From Chromatiales bacterium (GTDB lineage: Bacteria; Pseudomonadota; Gammaproteobacteria; UBA6429; Thiohalophilaceae), in contig JALSSV010000013.1 in the NCBI GenBank assembly GCA_026984045.1, positions 169,339 to 233,338 on the forward strand: a DNA stretch of 64,000 nucleotides, given 5' to 3'. The position numbers and the translations under genes are program-made. Shown in pieces: positions 32,068-40,639 of this stretch. Below the pieces are notes generated by a model. The model had not been told where the DNA came from and did no database searches. It worked only from the letters and a program-made list of their open reading frames with translations. Position 1 is the first letter of the stretch, and the number at the start of each line of letters is the position of its first letter.

Positions 32068-32499
32068 ATGGCCATGACCATGCATCTGGACATCGTGAGT
32101 GCCGAGCAGGCGATCTTCTCCGGCACCGTCGAGGTCGTGATCGCCCCGGCGCAGATGGGCGAGGTGGGGATCCATCCCCGCCACACCCAGCTCCTCACGC
32201 CCCTCAAGCCCGGCGAGGTGCGCTTCGTGCGCGAGGGCAGTCAGGAAGAAGAGTCCATCTACGTCTCCGGCGGCATCCTCGAGGTCCAGCCCCACGTGGT
32301 GACCGTGCTCTCCGACACCGCCGTGCGTGCCCGGGATCTGGACGAAGCCGCCGCCCTGGAGGCCAAGAAGGCCGCCGAGGAAGCCCTGCAGGAACAGCTC
32401 AGCGAGGAAGAAGTCGCGGCCGCCCAGGCCAAGCTGGCCCAGGCCCTCGCCCAGCTCCGGGCCATCCAGAACCTGCGCAAGAAGAAGATCGCCCGCTGA
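32068..32499 (+). CDS. atpC: F1Fo ATP synthase subunit epsilon
   Basis: 143 residues: N-terminal beta sandwich ([28 protein letters not shown]) and C-terminal two-helix regulatory arm, Ala- and Glu-rich. A second in-frame ATG at 32074 is possible. It closes the atp operon. Confidence 0.96.
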   Translation: MAMTMHLDIVSAEQAIFSGTVEVVIAPAQMGEVGIHPRHTQLLTPLKPGEVRFVREGSQEEESIYVSGGILEVQPHVVTVLSDTAVRARDLDEAAALEAKKAAEEALQEQLSEEEVAAAQAKLAQALAQLRAIQNLRKKKIAR

Positions 32500-32526
32500 C
32501 AGAAGGGCCGAGGGACGAGGCCTGCG

Positions 32527-32560
32527 TAGGCCGGCTCAAGCGCAGCGGAGCCGGCATCTC
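32527..32560. repeat. REP-like repeat with TCAAGCGCAGCG core, copy 2
   Basis: Stem GCCGGCTC (32530-32537) with GAGCCGGC (32548-32555), loop AAGCGCAGCG. The block resembles that at 10014-10050. Lying just after atpC it may double as a transcript end, but no T-run follows. Confidence 0.55.
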
Positions 32561-32590
32561 GGACCGTTCTTTGGTCATAGTGATTGCAGC

Positions 32591-32619
32591 AAGGGCAGTT
32601 GATATACTGCCCTTTCTTC
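32591..32619 (+). terminator. Hairpin with T-run in the slyD leader
   Basis: AAGGGCAGT (32591-32599) and ACTGCCCTT (32606-32614) around TGATAT, followed by TCTTCCTT. It lies 22 bp before the slyD-like start, so it may end atp transcripts or act as an attenuator for slyD. Confidence 0.5.
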
Positions 32620-32640
32620 CTTGCAGGACATGAAGCGCGC

Positions 32641-33126
32641 ATGAGCGAAAAGCGGGTCGAGAAGGACAAGGTCGTGACCCTGACCTACGTGATCCGGGAC
32701 GAATCGGGCCTGTGCGAGCAGTCCGACGTGCCGGTCAGCTACGTGCACGGCGCCGCCGACAGCCCCATGTTTCCCCGCATCGAGAAAGCCCTCGAAGGCA
32801 AGGGGATCGGCGACGAGGTGGAAGTCACCCTGCCGCCCGAGGAGGGCTTCGGCGAGCGCGACCCGGCCAAGACCTTCAGCGATCGGATCGAGAACGTCCC
32901 CCCGCAATACCGCCAGATCGGCGCCCAGGCCGTGTTCCACAACGATCGCGGCGAGTCCCTCACCATGACCGTGGTGCGGGTCGAGAATGGCCAGGTGCAC
33001 CTCGACGGCAACCATCCCTTCGCCGGCAAGACCCTCACCTACAAGGTGCGGATCCTCGACATCCGCGACGCCACGCCCATGGAACGGCTCGGCCTCGCCG
33101 AGGCCGGCAGCACGACCCTCAACTGA
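32641..33126 (+). CDS. SlyD-like FKBP-type peptidyl-prolyl isomerase without metal-binding tail
   Basis: 161 residues with FKBP and inserted-flap domains ([40 protein letters not shown]), as in SlyD. E. coli SlyD has a His/Cys-rich nickel-binding tail; this protein ends soon after the FKBP core ([10 protein letters not shown]), so a chaperone/isomerase role without metal storage is likely. Its stop is 4 bp before glmU. Confidence 0.9.
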   Translation: MSEKRVEKDKVVTLTYVIRDESGLCEQSDVPVSYVHGAADSPMFPRIEKALEGKGIGDEVEVTLPPEEGFGERDPAKTFSDRIENVPPQYRQIGAQAVFHNDRGESLTMTVVRVENGQVHLDGNHPFAGKTLTYKVRILDIRDATPMERLGLAEAGSTTLN

Positions 33127-33130
33127 TCCC

Positions 33131-34519
33131 GTGAGCACGGCCACCGCCCTCTCCATCGTGATCCTGGCCGCCGGCCAAGGCACGCGCATGAAATCGAAGC
33201 GGCCCAAGGTGCTGCATCCCCTGGCCGGCAAGCCCCTGCTGGCGCACGTGCTCGACACCGCGCGGACCCTGTCGCCGTCGCGCATCCTCGTGGTCTACGG
33301 CCACGGCGGGGAACAGGTGCCGAAGGCCCTGGCGGCCGACGACGTGCAGTGGGTGGAACAGGCCGAGCAACTCGGCACCGGCCACGCCGTGGAGCAGGCC
33401 ATGCCGGCCCTGCCCGACGCGGACCTCGTGCTGGTGCTCTACGGCGACGTGCCGCTGGTGCGCACCGAAACCCTCACCGATCTGGTCGCCCAGGCCGCGC
33501 ACACCGGCTTCGCCCTGCTCACCGTGCGCCTCAACGACCCCACCGGCTACGGGCGCATCGTGCGTGACGAGTCGGGCCGGGTGGCGCGGATCGTCGAGCA
33601 GAAGGACGCCAGCCCGGAAGAGCAGGCCATCGACGAGGTGAACACCGGTATCCTCTGCGCCCGCGCCGCGGATCTGCGCCGCTGGCTGGGCCGCCTCGAG
33701 AACGCCAACGCTCAGGGCGAGTTCTACCTGACCGACACCATCGCCATGGCCGTGGCCGAGGGCCTCGAGGTGGCCACCGCCATGCCCGATGACGCGTGCG
33801 AGGTGCTGGGGGTCAACAGCCGCCGGCAGCTCGCGGAACTGGAACGCCATTACCAGCGGCAACAGGCCGCGCGGCTGATGGACGGCGGCGTGACCCTGGC
33901 CGATCCCGCCCGCCTCGACGTGCGCGGCGAGGTGAGCGCCGATCAGGACGTGTTCATCGACGTCAACGTGATCCTCGAAGGCCGGGTGAAGATCGGCGCC
34001 GACGTGACCATCGGCGCCGGCTGCGTGATCCGCAATGCCGAGATCGGCCCCGGCACGCAGATCCGCCCCTATAGCGTCATCGAGGATGCGACCATCGGCC
34101 CGCAGGCCCAGATCGGCCCCTTCGCCCGCCTGCGGCCCGGCACCGATCTGGCGCGCGATGCGCGGATCGGCAACTTCGTGGAAGTGAAGAACAGCCGGAT
34201 CGGCGAGGGCAGCAAGGTCAACCACCTGAGCTACATCGGCGATACCGACATGGGCGCCGGCGTCAACATCGGTGCCGGCACCATCACCTGCAACTACGAC
34301 GGCGCCAACAAGCACCGCACCGTGATCGGCGACGGCGCCTTCATCGGCTCCGACACCCAGCTCGTCGCCCCCGTCACCGTCGGCGCGCACGCCACCCTTG
34401 GCGCCGGCACTACCCTGACGAACGACGCCCCGCCGGGCCAGCTCACCCTGAGCCGTGCCAAACAGAAGTCCATCCCGGGCTGGAAAAGACCACAGAAGCA
34501 GAGCAAAGAGAAAAAATGA
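33131..34519 (+). CDS. glmU: GlmU, bifunctional UDP-GlcNAc pyrophosphorylase/GlcN-1-P acetyltransferase
   Basis: 462 residues: N-terminal uridyltransferase with [24 protein letters not shown] and the C-terminal left-handed beta helix of hexapeptide repeats ([11 protein letters not shown] onwards) that forms the acetyltransferase. It makes UDP-GlcNAc for peptidoglycan and LPS. GTG 33131 is chosen because the N-terminus then aligns with the family and it lies 4 bp after the previous stop. Confidence 0.96.
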   Translation: MSTATALSIVILAAGQGTRMKSKRPKVLHPLAGKPLLAHVLDTARTLSPSRILVVYGHGGEQVPKALAADDVQWVEQAEQLGTGHAVEQAMPALPDADLVLVLYGDVPLVRTETLTDLVAQAAHTGFALLTVRLNDPTGYGRIVRDESGRVARIVEQKDASPEEQAIDEVNTGILCARAADLRRWLGRLENANAQGEFYLTDTIAMAVAEGLEVATAMPDDACEVLGVNSRRQLAELERHYQRQQAARLMDGGVTLADPARLDVRGEVSADQDVFIDVNVILEGRVKIGADVTIGAGCVIRNAEIGPGTQIRPYSVIEDATIGPQAQIGPFARLRPGTDLARDARIGNFVEVKNSRIGEGSKVNHLSYIGDTDMGAGVNIGAGTITCNYDGANKHRTVIGDGAFIGSDTQLVAPVTVGAHATLGAGTTLTNDAPPGQLTLSRAKQKSIPGWKRPQKQSKEKK

Positions 34520-34545
34520 AAGCGACGCCCCTTTCCTCCCCTGAA

Positions 34546-34616
34546 AATTCCGTAGCTGGTCGGGAAGCACACCTGGCCACTTACCTCTTTCCTCTTTCCT
34601 CCTTCCTCTGCCTCTA
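34546..34616. repeat. Family 3 repeat arm forming the glmS leader
   Basis: Read on the minus strand: GCAGAGGAAGGAGGAAAGAG, a few more units, then a GCTTCCCG...CAGCTACG block. The same order occurs at 51235-51300 between trkH and trkA. The arm runs to within 3 bp of the glmS ATG, so the mRNA leader is a pyrimidine tract with no Shine-Dalgarno motif. Confidence 0.65.
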
Positions 34617-34618
34617 AA

Positions 34619-36448
34619 ATGTGCGGCATCGTCGGCGCCATCGCCAGAAAAGACGTCACCGCCATCCTGGTGGAGGGACTGCGGCGGCTGGAATACCGCG
34701 GTTACGACTCGGCCGGGGTGGCCGTGCTGGCGGACGACGGCACGATCCGGCGAGTGCGCACGCCGGGCAAGATCGCCGCGCTGCAAGCGGCGCTGGAACG
34801 GCAGCCGGCCGCCGGAACCATAGGCATCGCCCATACCCGCTGGGCCACCCACGGTGTGCCCAGCGAGGCCAATGCCCATCCCCACGTGTGCAACAATCGC
34901 GTGGCGGTGGTGCACAACGGCATCATCGAGAACTTCGAGGCCCTGAAGGCCGTCCAGCAGGACCGCTTCCGCTTCACCTCCGAGACCGACACGGAAGTGG
35001 TGGCGCACCAGATCTGTCATCACCTGGACGAATGTGACGATCTGCTGGAAGCGGTGCGCCGCACCGTGGCCGAGCTGGAAGGGGCCTACGCCCTCGGCGT
35101 GATCTGCCCGGCCGAGCCCCAGCGGCTGATCGCCGCCCGGCGCGGCAGTCCGTTGGTGATCGGCATCGGCGAGGACGGCCACTACCTCGCCTCCGACGTG
35201 GCCGCGCTGCTCAGCGAGACGAACCGTTTCGTGTTCCTGGAAGAAGGCGACATCGCCGAGCTGACCGTGGCCGGCCTGCGGATCTTGGACGCGGAAGGCC
35301 GCGAGGTGACGCGCCCGGTGAAGGAAAGCAGCCTCTCCGCCGATGCGGTGGAGCGGGGCGAATACCGCCACTACATGCTCAAGGAGATCCACGAGCAGCC
35401 GGCGGCCATCGCCGAGACCCTGGAAGGCCGCCTGGGCGAGAGCACGGTGCTGGAGGCGGCCTTCGGCCCCGGCGCGAGCGCGATCCTCGACCAGGTGCAG
35501 GCCATCCAGATCGTCGCCTGCGGCACCAGCTACCATGCCGGCCTGGTGGCGCGCTATGGCTTCGAGGCCCTGGCCGGGATCCCCTGCCAGGTGGAAGTGG
35601 CCTCCGAGTTCCGCTACCGCCAGCCGGTGGCCCTGCCCGACACCCTGTTTCTCACCATCTCCCAGTCCGGCGAGACGGCCGACACCCTGGCCGCCCTGCG
35701 GGCGGCGAAGGCCATGGGCTACGCTCACACCCTGGCCATCTGCAACGTGCCCGAAAGCTCGCTGGTGCGCGAATCGGATCTGGTGCTGATGACCCGCGCC
35801 GGCCCCGAGATCGGCGTGGCCTCCACCAAGGCCTTCACCACCCAGCTGGTGGCCCTGCTGCTGCTGATCACCGCCATGGGCCGCCGCCGGGGCATGTCGC
35901 CCGAGACCGAGGCCAACATCGTGCGCCAGTTGCGCGAACTGCCCGGCGCCATCGAGCGGGTGCTGGAGCTGGACGACGCGATTGCCGCCCTGGCCGCGCG
36001 CTTCGGGGATCGCCACAACGCCCTGTTCCTCGGCCGCGGCCCCCACTTCCCCGTGGCCCTGGAAGGCGCGCTCAAGCTCAAGGAGATCTCCTACATCCAC
36101 GCCGAGGGCTACCCGGCGGGCGAACTCAAGCACGGCCCCCTGGCCCTGGTGGACGAGAAGACCCCCATCGTGGCCGTGGCCCCCAACGACGAACTGCTGG
36201 ACAAGCTCAAGGGCAACCTGCAGGAAGTGCGCGCCCGCGGCGGCGAACTCTACGTGTTCGCCGACAGCGAATCGGGCATCGAACCGGCCGAGGGCATGAC
36301 CGTGCTGCCCATTGCCCCTACCGACAAGGCCGTCTCCCCCATCATCTACACCGTGCCCCTGCAACTGCTCGCCTACCACGTGGCCCTGATCAAGGGCACC
36401 GACGTGGATCAGCCCCGCAACCTGGCCAAGTCCGTGACCGTGGAGTAA
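34619..36448 (+). CDS. glmS: GlmS, glutamine-fructose-6-phosphate aminotransferase
   Basis: 609 residues, full length. The N-terminus MCGIVGAIA puts nucleophilic Cys at position 2 (first after Met removal), followed by the glutaminase domain (HTRWATHG) and two SIS domains (CGTSYHAG; SQSGETADT). It makes GlcN-6-P, two steps before GlmU. Unusually, the start codon follows a repeat-derived pyrimidine-rich leader with no visible ribosome-binding site. Confidence 0.97.
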   Translation: MCGIVGAIARKDVTAILVEGLRRLEYRGYDSAGVAVLADDGTIRRVRTPGKIAALQAALERQPAAGTIGIAHTRWATHGVPSEANAHPHVCNNRVAVVHNGIIENFEALKAVQQDRFRFTSETDTEVVAHQICHHLDECDDLLEAVRRTVAELEGAYALGVICPAEPQRLIAARRGSPLVIGIGEDGHYLASDVAALLSETNRFVFLEEGDIAELTVAGLRILDAEGREVTRPVKESSLSADAVERGEYRHYMLKEIHEQPAAIAETLEGRLGESTVLEAAFGPGASAILDQVQAIQIVACGTSYHAGLVARYGFEALAGIPCQVEVASEFRYRQPVALPDTLFLTISQSGETADTLAALRAAKAMGYAHTLAICNVPESSLVRESDLVLMTRAGPEIGVASTKAFTTQLVALLLLITAMGRRRGMSPETEANIVRQLRELPGAIERVLELDDAIAALAARFGDRHNALFLGRGPHFPVALEGALKLKEISYIHAEGYPAGELKHGPLALVDEKTPIVAVAPNDELLDKLKGNLQEVRARGGELYVFADSESGIEPAEGMTVLPIAPTDKAVSPIIYTVPLQLLAYHVALIKGTDVDQPRNLAKSVTVE

Positions 36449-36517
36449 ACCGCAGGCGTGTCATGTCTCCTTGTTTGGCGTAATTTTTCAGGAAGATGCG
36501 CGGGGAGGTGCACGGGC

Positions 36518-36555
36518 GGGCCAGGGACTAGTGGCCCGGTTTCCTCTGCTATAAT
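36518..36555 (+). promoter_or_regulatory. Probable promoter region of the aryl-polyene-type operon
   Basis: A perfect -10 TATAAT at 36550-36555 follows the inverted repeat GGGCCA-N8-TGGCCC (36518-36537), which occupies the place of a -35 box; no good -35 is visible. That arrangement suggests an activator-dependent or repressor-controlled promoter. The rest of the 192-bp gap after glmS shows nothing else. Confidence 0.5.
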
Positions 36556-36640
36556 CCCTTGCCCGTCCTCGGGGCGCAGGTGAAGGTCGCTGCACGGCAG
36601 ACGACGGGTGTTGACAACAGGCTGGTGGAAACGGAGCGGT

Positions 36641-36910
36641 ATGGCTGAATTGACGGAAGCACAGATCGAGGTGGCCGAACTGATCATCGAGGCACTGAAT
36701 CTGGACGATCTCACCCCCCAGGACATCGATCCCGATGCCGCCCTGTTCCGCGAGGGACTCGGCCTGGATTCGATCGATGCCCTGGAGCTGGCCATGGCCA
36801 TCTCCAGAAAATACGGCTTTCAGTTGCGTTCCGATGATCCGAACAATTCCACCATCTTTTCCTCGCTCAGGGCCCTGACCGCGTACATCGAGTCCCAGCG
36901 CATGACGTGA
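36641..36910 (+). CDS. Acyl carrier protein of the aryl-polyene-type cluster
   Basis: 89 residues, acidic four-helix ACP. The phosphopantetheine attachment site is Ser44 in GLDSID. It resembles the specialised ACPs of aryl polyene (APE) clusters rather than housekeeping AcpP. It is the only ACP in the cluster, whereas the best-known APE clusters carry two. Its stop overlaps the next start. Confidence 0.9.
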   Translation: MAELTEAQIEVAELIIEALNLDDLTPQDIDPDAALFREGLGLDSIDALELAMAISRKYGFQLRSDDPNNSTIFSSLRALTAYIESQRMT

Positions 36911-37536
36911 AGGACATGGGGGATAAACTGGCCACGGTCGCGATCATGTCCTATCCGCTGGTGTCCCATCTGGCCATCTGGAATCGCACACCGCTGTGGT
37001 TGGCCGTTTATCTGCTCGGCCTGGGCCTGCTGTTGCTCGGTCTGTCTCTGGTCGCGAAGACGCCCCGGCGTGCCTGGCCGGGCGGGACGCTGACCGGCAT
37101 CGGGGCGATTTTGCTGGGCTCTCCCGGGGATGGCGCCTGGCTGTTTTACCTGCCGCCGTTCCTGATCCTTGGCGGGCTCCTGTGGCTGTTCGGCGCCTCG
37201 TTGCGTCGGGGCCGGGTTCCGCTGATTACCCGTGTCGCCGAATTCATCGACGAGCTCCCCCTGTCTGCCGAGAAACGCCGCTACACCCGCCAGGTGACGG
37301 TCGTCTGGTGCGGGTTCTTCTTGGCGATGCTGCTGGAACTGCTGGCGCTGGCATGGTGGGCGCCGCTGGAGGTCTGGTCCTGGTTCGCCAATGTGTTCAA
37401 TTACGGCGCCATGTTCGGGTTGCTGGTGGGCGAATTCCTGCTCCGCCGTCATCGCTTTGGCCGGGCGCAAACCGGCACCCTGGCACGCTTTCTCAAGCGG
37501 TTGTCCCGGTGCCGGCACCTCTGGACGGTTTCCTGA
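36907..37536 (+). CDS. COG4648-type membrane protein of the cluster
   Basis: 209 residues with about five to six hydrophobic helices (LWLAVYLLGLGLLLLGLSLV; LFYLPPFLILGGLLWLFGA; VVWCGFFLAMLLELLALAWW). It belongs to the family of predicted membrane proteins found next to the ACP in APE-type clusters; role unknown, perhaps anchoring the assembly line at the membrane. GTG 36907 overlaps the ACP stop; ATG 36916 is the alternative. Confidence 0.85.
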   Translation: MKDMGDKLATVAIMSYPLVSHLAIWNRTPLWLAVYLLGLGLLLLGLSLVAKTPRRAWPGGTLTGIGAILLGSPGDGAWLFYLPPFLILGGLLWLFGASLRRGRVPLITRVAEFIDELPLSAEKRRYTRQVTVVWCGFFLAMLLELLALAWWAPLEVWSWFANVFNYGAMFGLLVGEFLLRRHRFGRAQTGTLARFLKRLSRCRHLWTVS

Positions 37537-37540
37537 CATC

Positions 37541-38893
37541 ATGAGCGTCCCGCACGAACCTGTCCTGTCACCCCGCGCGTTCGGAGGAAACATTGCGGTG
37601 TGGCAAGGCGTGCCCGTTTCCCGTGCCCGTTTCCGCGAGCACGTGGCCTGGGCCTGCGAGCGGCTGCCGCAACGGCCCGAGGCCATCCTGCTGTGCGAGG
37701 ATCGCTACCGCTTCCTGGTGGCCTTCACGGCCTGCCTGTTGCGGCAACAAGTGGTGCTGTTGCCACCGAACCGGTCCCCGGGCGAGATCGACAGCCTGTC
37801 GCAGCGCTACCCGGAAAGCTACCGGCTGGACGACAGCCTGCTCGACGGACTGGCGTCGGCAGGCAGCACGGACGTGACAGGGGATTGGCGACTGCCGGCC
37901 GATCGGCGCGTCGCGCTGGTGTTCACTTCGGGCAGCACCGGCGTTCCACGTGCCAATCCCAAGACCTGGGGCGAACTGGTCGCCGGGGCCCGGCGTGTCC
38001 GTGCCCGCCTGGGACTGGACAAGGGACCCGCTCGGCAGATGGTGGCCACGGTGCCGCCCCAGCACATGTTCGGGCTCGAGATGAGCATCCTGTTGCCCCT
38101 GCAGGCCGGGGTGACCGTTCACGCCGGCCGACCGTTCTTTCCCCAGGACATCCTGGACGCACTGAAGGAACTGGACGGGCCGCGGATCCTGGTGACCACG
38201 CCGCTGCATCTCAAGGCGCTGGCCGAGCCCGGGCTCGCGTGGCCGGCGCTGGAATTCATCCTTTCCGCCACCGCCCCGTTGTCCCGTGAACTGGCCTGCC
38301 AGGTGGTCGCGGCGAGCGGCGCGCCGGTGCGGGAGATCTTCGGCTGCAGCGAGGCCGGGGCCATGGCGACGCGGGAGATCGCCCGCGAGACGGCATGGAC
38401 CCTGCTCGGCGAGCATCGTTTGCGCGCGGGGGAGGACGGGTTCTATCTGTATCCGGAAGAGGGGAGCGATCCGATCCGCCTGGCGGATCGCTTTCGTTGT
38501 CTGGATGCGCGTCGTTTCGTGGTGCTCGGCCGCGATACCGACATGGTCAACATCGCCGGCAAGCGGGGTTCGCTGGGGGATCTGACGGGCAAGTTGCGGG
38601 CCATCCCCGGGGTCGAGGACGGGGTGTTCTTGCTGCCGGATCATTCGCCTGGCGGGCGCGAACCGCGCCTGGCCGCGCTGGTGGTGGCCCCGGATCTGGA
38701 TACGCGGAGCATTCTCAAGGCGCTGGCCAGGGAAATCGACGAAGTGTTCCTGCCGCGTCCGCTGAAACGGGTCGATCGCCTGCCCTACACCGAGACGGGC
38801 AAGTTGCCACGCGCGGCGCTGCTGGCCATGCTCGATGCGGAAGGGCCATCCGTTGCACCGGCCAGTGCCGCAGGAGGGCACGGTCGTGCCTGA
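37541..38893 (+). CDS. Acyl-AMP ligase (ANL superfamily)
   Basis: 450 residues. The nucleotide-binding motif is VFTSGSTGVPRANPKTW (128-144), and the C-terminal catalytic Lys is in YTETGKLPRAAL. The protein is shorter than standard acyl-CoA synthetases, as are the ApeH-type ligases thought to load the aromatic starter onto the cluster ACP. The starter acid itself cannot be deduced. It overlaps the next gene by 8 bp. Confidence 0.87.
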   Translation: MSVPHEPVLSPRAFGGNIAVWQGVPVSRARFREHVAWACERLPQRPEAILLCEDRYRFLVAFTACLLRQQVVLLPPNRSPGEIDSLSQRYPESYRLDDSLLDGLASAGSTDVTGDWRLPADRRVALVFTSGSTGVPRANPKTWGELVAGARRVRARLGLDKGPARQMVATVPPQHMFGLEMSILLPLQAGVTVHAGRPFFPQDILDALKELDGPRILVTTPLHLKALAEPGLAWPALEFILSATAPLSRELACQVVAASGAPVREIFGCSEAGAMATREIARETAWTLLGEHRLRAGEDGFYLYPEEGSDPIRLADRFRCLDARRFVVLGRDTDMVNIAGKRGSLGDLTGKLRAIPGVEDGVFLLPDHSPGGREPRLAALVVAPDLDTRSILKALAREIDEVFLPRPLKRVDRLPYTETGKLPRAALLAMLDAEGPSVAPASAAGGHGRA

Positions 38894-39167
38894 GTTCGCC
38901 ATTTCCGCCGATCATCCCGCCCTCCCGGGGCATTTCCCGGGCAACCCCGTGGTGCCCGGCGTGGTCATTCTCGAGCGGGTCATCGCCCTGTGGACAGCGG
39001 CGCCGGTGCGGGGACTCGATGGCGTGAAGTTCCATCATCCGCTGCAACCGGGCGAGACGGCCACGGTCCGTTTTCAGGATCCGGAAAAGGCCGCGGTGAA
39101 ATTTTCCGTGACGGTCAACGACCGGCAGCTGGTCACCGGCCGGCTGCTGTTCGAGCGTGGTCCCTGA
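38886..39167 (+). CDS. Small hotdog-fold protein (FabZ/ApeI-like)
   Basis: 93 residues of a single hotdog. The motif HFPGNPVVPGVVILE keeps the active-site His and Glu of FabZ-type dehydratases. GTG 38886 overlaps the ligase stop and gives the natural N-terminus. By position it matches ApeI, one of two dehydratase-like hotdogs of APE systems. Confidence 0.85.
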   Translation: MPEFAISADHPALPGHFPGNPVVPGVVILERVIALWTAAPVRGLDGVKFHHPLQPGETATVRFQDPEKAAVKFSVTVNDRQLVTGRLLFERGP

Positions 39168-40062
39168 ATTGAGTCGCGCCTGGATTTCGCAACGGGAAAG
39201 GAGCAATCCTTTCACCCTGAGACTGATCTGCTGGATCGCGTTGCATGTCGGGCGGCCTTTCGCCCGTTTCTGGCTGTATCCCATCACCCTCTATTTCTAC
39301 CTGACCTCGCCCGCCGTGCGGCGGGCGTCAAGAACCTATCTGAGCCGGGTCATGGGGCGTCGGGCGGGCACCTGGCAGGTGGCCCGGCACATCTTCCGCT
39401 TTTCCGCCACCGTGCTGGATCGGGTGTATTTCCTGACCGACCAGTTCGAGAAATTCGACATCCGCATCGAGAACCAGGCCCTGTTGAACGCTTATCAGGA
39501 AGAGGGCCGGGGTGTATTGCTGTTGGGCGCCCATTTCGGCAGTTTCGAGGTGCTGCGTTCTCTGGCGCTGGATCGATACCGGGTGCCGCTGAAGATCCTG
39601 ATGTACCGGGAACACAATCAGATGATCACCCGGATCCTGGAGTCGCTGAATCCGGCGGTTGCCGAGTCGGTGATCGATCTGAGCGATCCCAATGCCCTGT
39701 TGCGCGTGCACGAATGTCTGGAACGGGGCGAATTCGTCGGCGTGCTCGCCGATCGGGTGCTGGACGGGAACAAGGTGGCGCGTTGTCCGTTCCTGGGCCG
39801 GCCGGCCCTGTTTCCATCGGGTCCGATGCAGATGGCGCTGATGCTGGACGTGCCCGTCATCCTGTTTTACGGCATCTATGAGGGCGGCAACCGTTACACG
39901 ATCCGGTTCGAGAAACTGTTCGATGGCATGGCGATCCGGGATCGGCGTGAACGCCGGGCCGCGGGGGAACGGTGGGTCTGCGAATATGTGGCGGCGCTGG
40001 AAAAGCAGGTGCGGGCACACCCCTACAACTGGTTCAACTTCTATGATTTCTGGGCGGAGTGA
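39157..40062 (+). CDS. LpxL-like acyltransferase of the cluster
   Basis: 301 residues of the lysophospholipid/LpxL-type family. The HX4E catalytic motif is HFGSFE (His126, Glu131) after a hydrophobic N-terminal segment. In APE clusters such enzymes are thought to attach the polyene chain to a lipid at the inner membrane. GTG 39157 overlaps the hotdog gene by 11 bp. Confidence 0.87.
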   Translation: MVPELSRAWISQRERSNPFTLRLICWIALHVGRPFARFWLYPITLYFYLTSPAVRRASRTYLSRVMGRRAGTWQVARHIFRFSATVLDRVYFLTDQFEKFDIRIENQALLNAYQEEGRGVLLLGAHFGSFEVLRSLALDRYRVPLKILMYREHNQMITRILESLNPAVAESVIDLSDPNALLRVHECLERGEFVGVLADRVLDGNKVARCPFLGRPALFPSGPMQMALMLDVPVILFYGIYEGGNRYTIRFEKLFDGMAIRDRRERRAAGERWVCEYVAALEKQVRAHPYNWFNFYDFWAE

Positions 40063-40639
40063 GCGCGTCGGCGCACGGCTCGTGTTGCTGGCGATCCTGC
40101 TGGTGCCGCAGGCCGTGCTGGCACTGACCTGGCAAACGGTGGTCGCGGAGATCGCGGAGCAGGCCACCACGCCAGTGCGCTTCGAGGAGACCCAGTACCG
40201 CTTCTACCTGGACGAGCCCCTGGTGAGTCGTGGCCGGATGCGGTTCGAGCCGCCTGCCACGCTGATCCGGGAAATCGCCGATCCCGAGCCGATGGTGCTC
40301 ACCATCGAAGCCAACCGGCTGATCCGCCAGACGCCGGATGGGCGGCGGCGTGAAGTGGCGCTGTCCGAGCATCCGCTGATCGGCAATCTCGCGCACCTGT
40401 TGCTGGATCTGTTCAACGGGAATGTCGCGGATCTGGCGGATCGTTTCCGCGTCGGTTTCGCGTCCGGGCCGGGAGGCTGGTCGATGCGCCTGACGCCGCG
40501 CAGGGACCGCGTGCGGCAATGGATCAAGGTGATCCGTTTGCAAGGGAACGGCGGGTTCGTGACACGCATCGTCATCGTCGAGCGCAACGACGACAGGACG
40601 GAACTGCGGCTGCGGGCCGAGGGCGATGGGTCGCCGTAG
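40043..40639 (+). CDS. LolA-like periplasmic lipid-carrier protein
   Basis: 198 residues: hydrophobic signal region (LVLLAILLVPQAVLA) followed by a LolA-like fold (VRFEETQYRFYLDEPLVSRG, EPPATLIREI). It would carry the lipid product across the periplasm, as ApeL is thought to do. Overlaps both neighbours (20 bp and 14 bp). Confidence 0.85.
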   Translation: MISGRSERVGARLVLLAILLVPQAVLALTWQTVVAEIAEQATTPVRFEETQYRFYLDEPLVSRGRMRFEPPATLIREIADPEPMVLTIEANRLIRQTPDGRRREVALSEHPLIGNLAHLLLDLFNGNVADLADRFRVGFASGPGGWSMRLTPRRDRVRQWIKVIRLQGNGGFVTRIVIVERNDDRTELRLRAEGDGSP

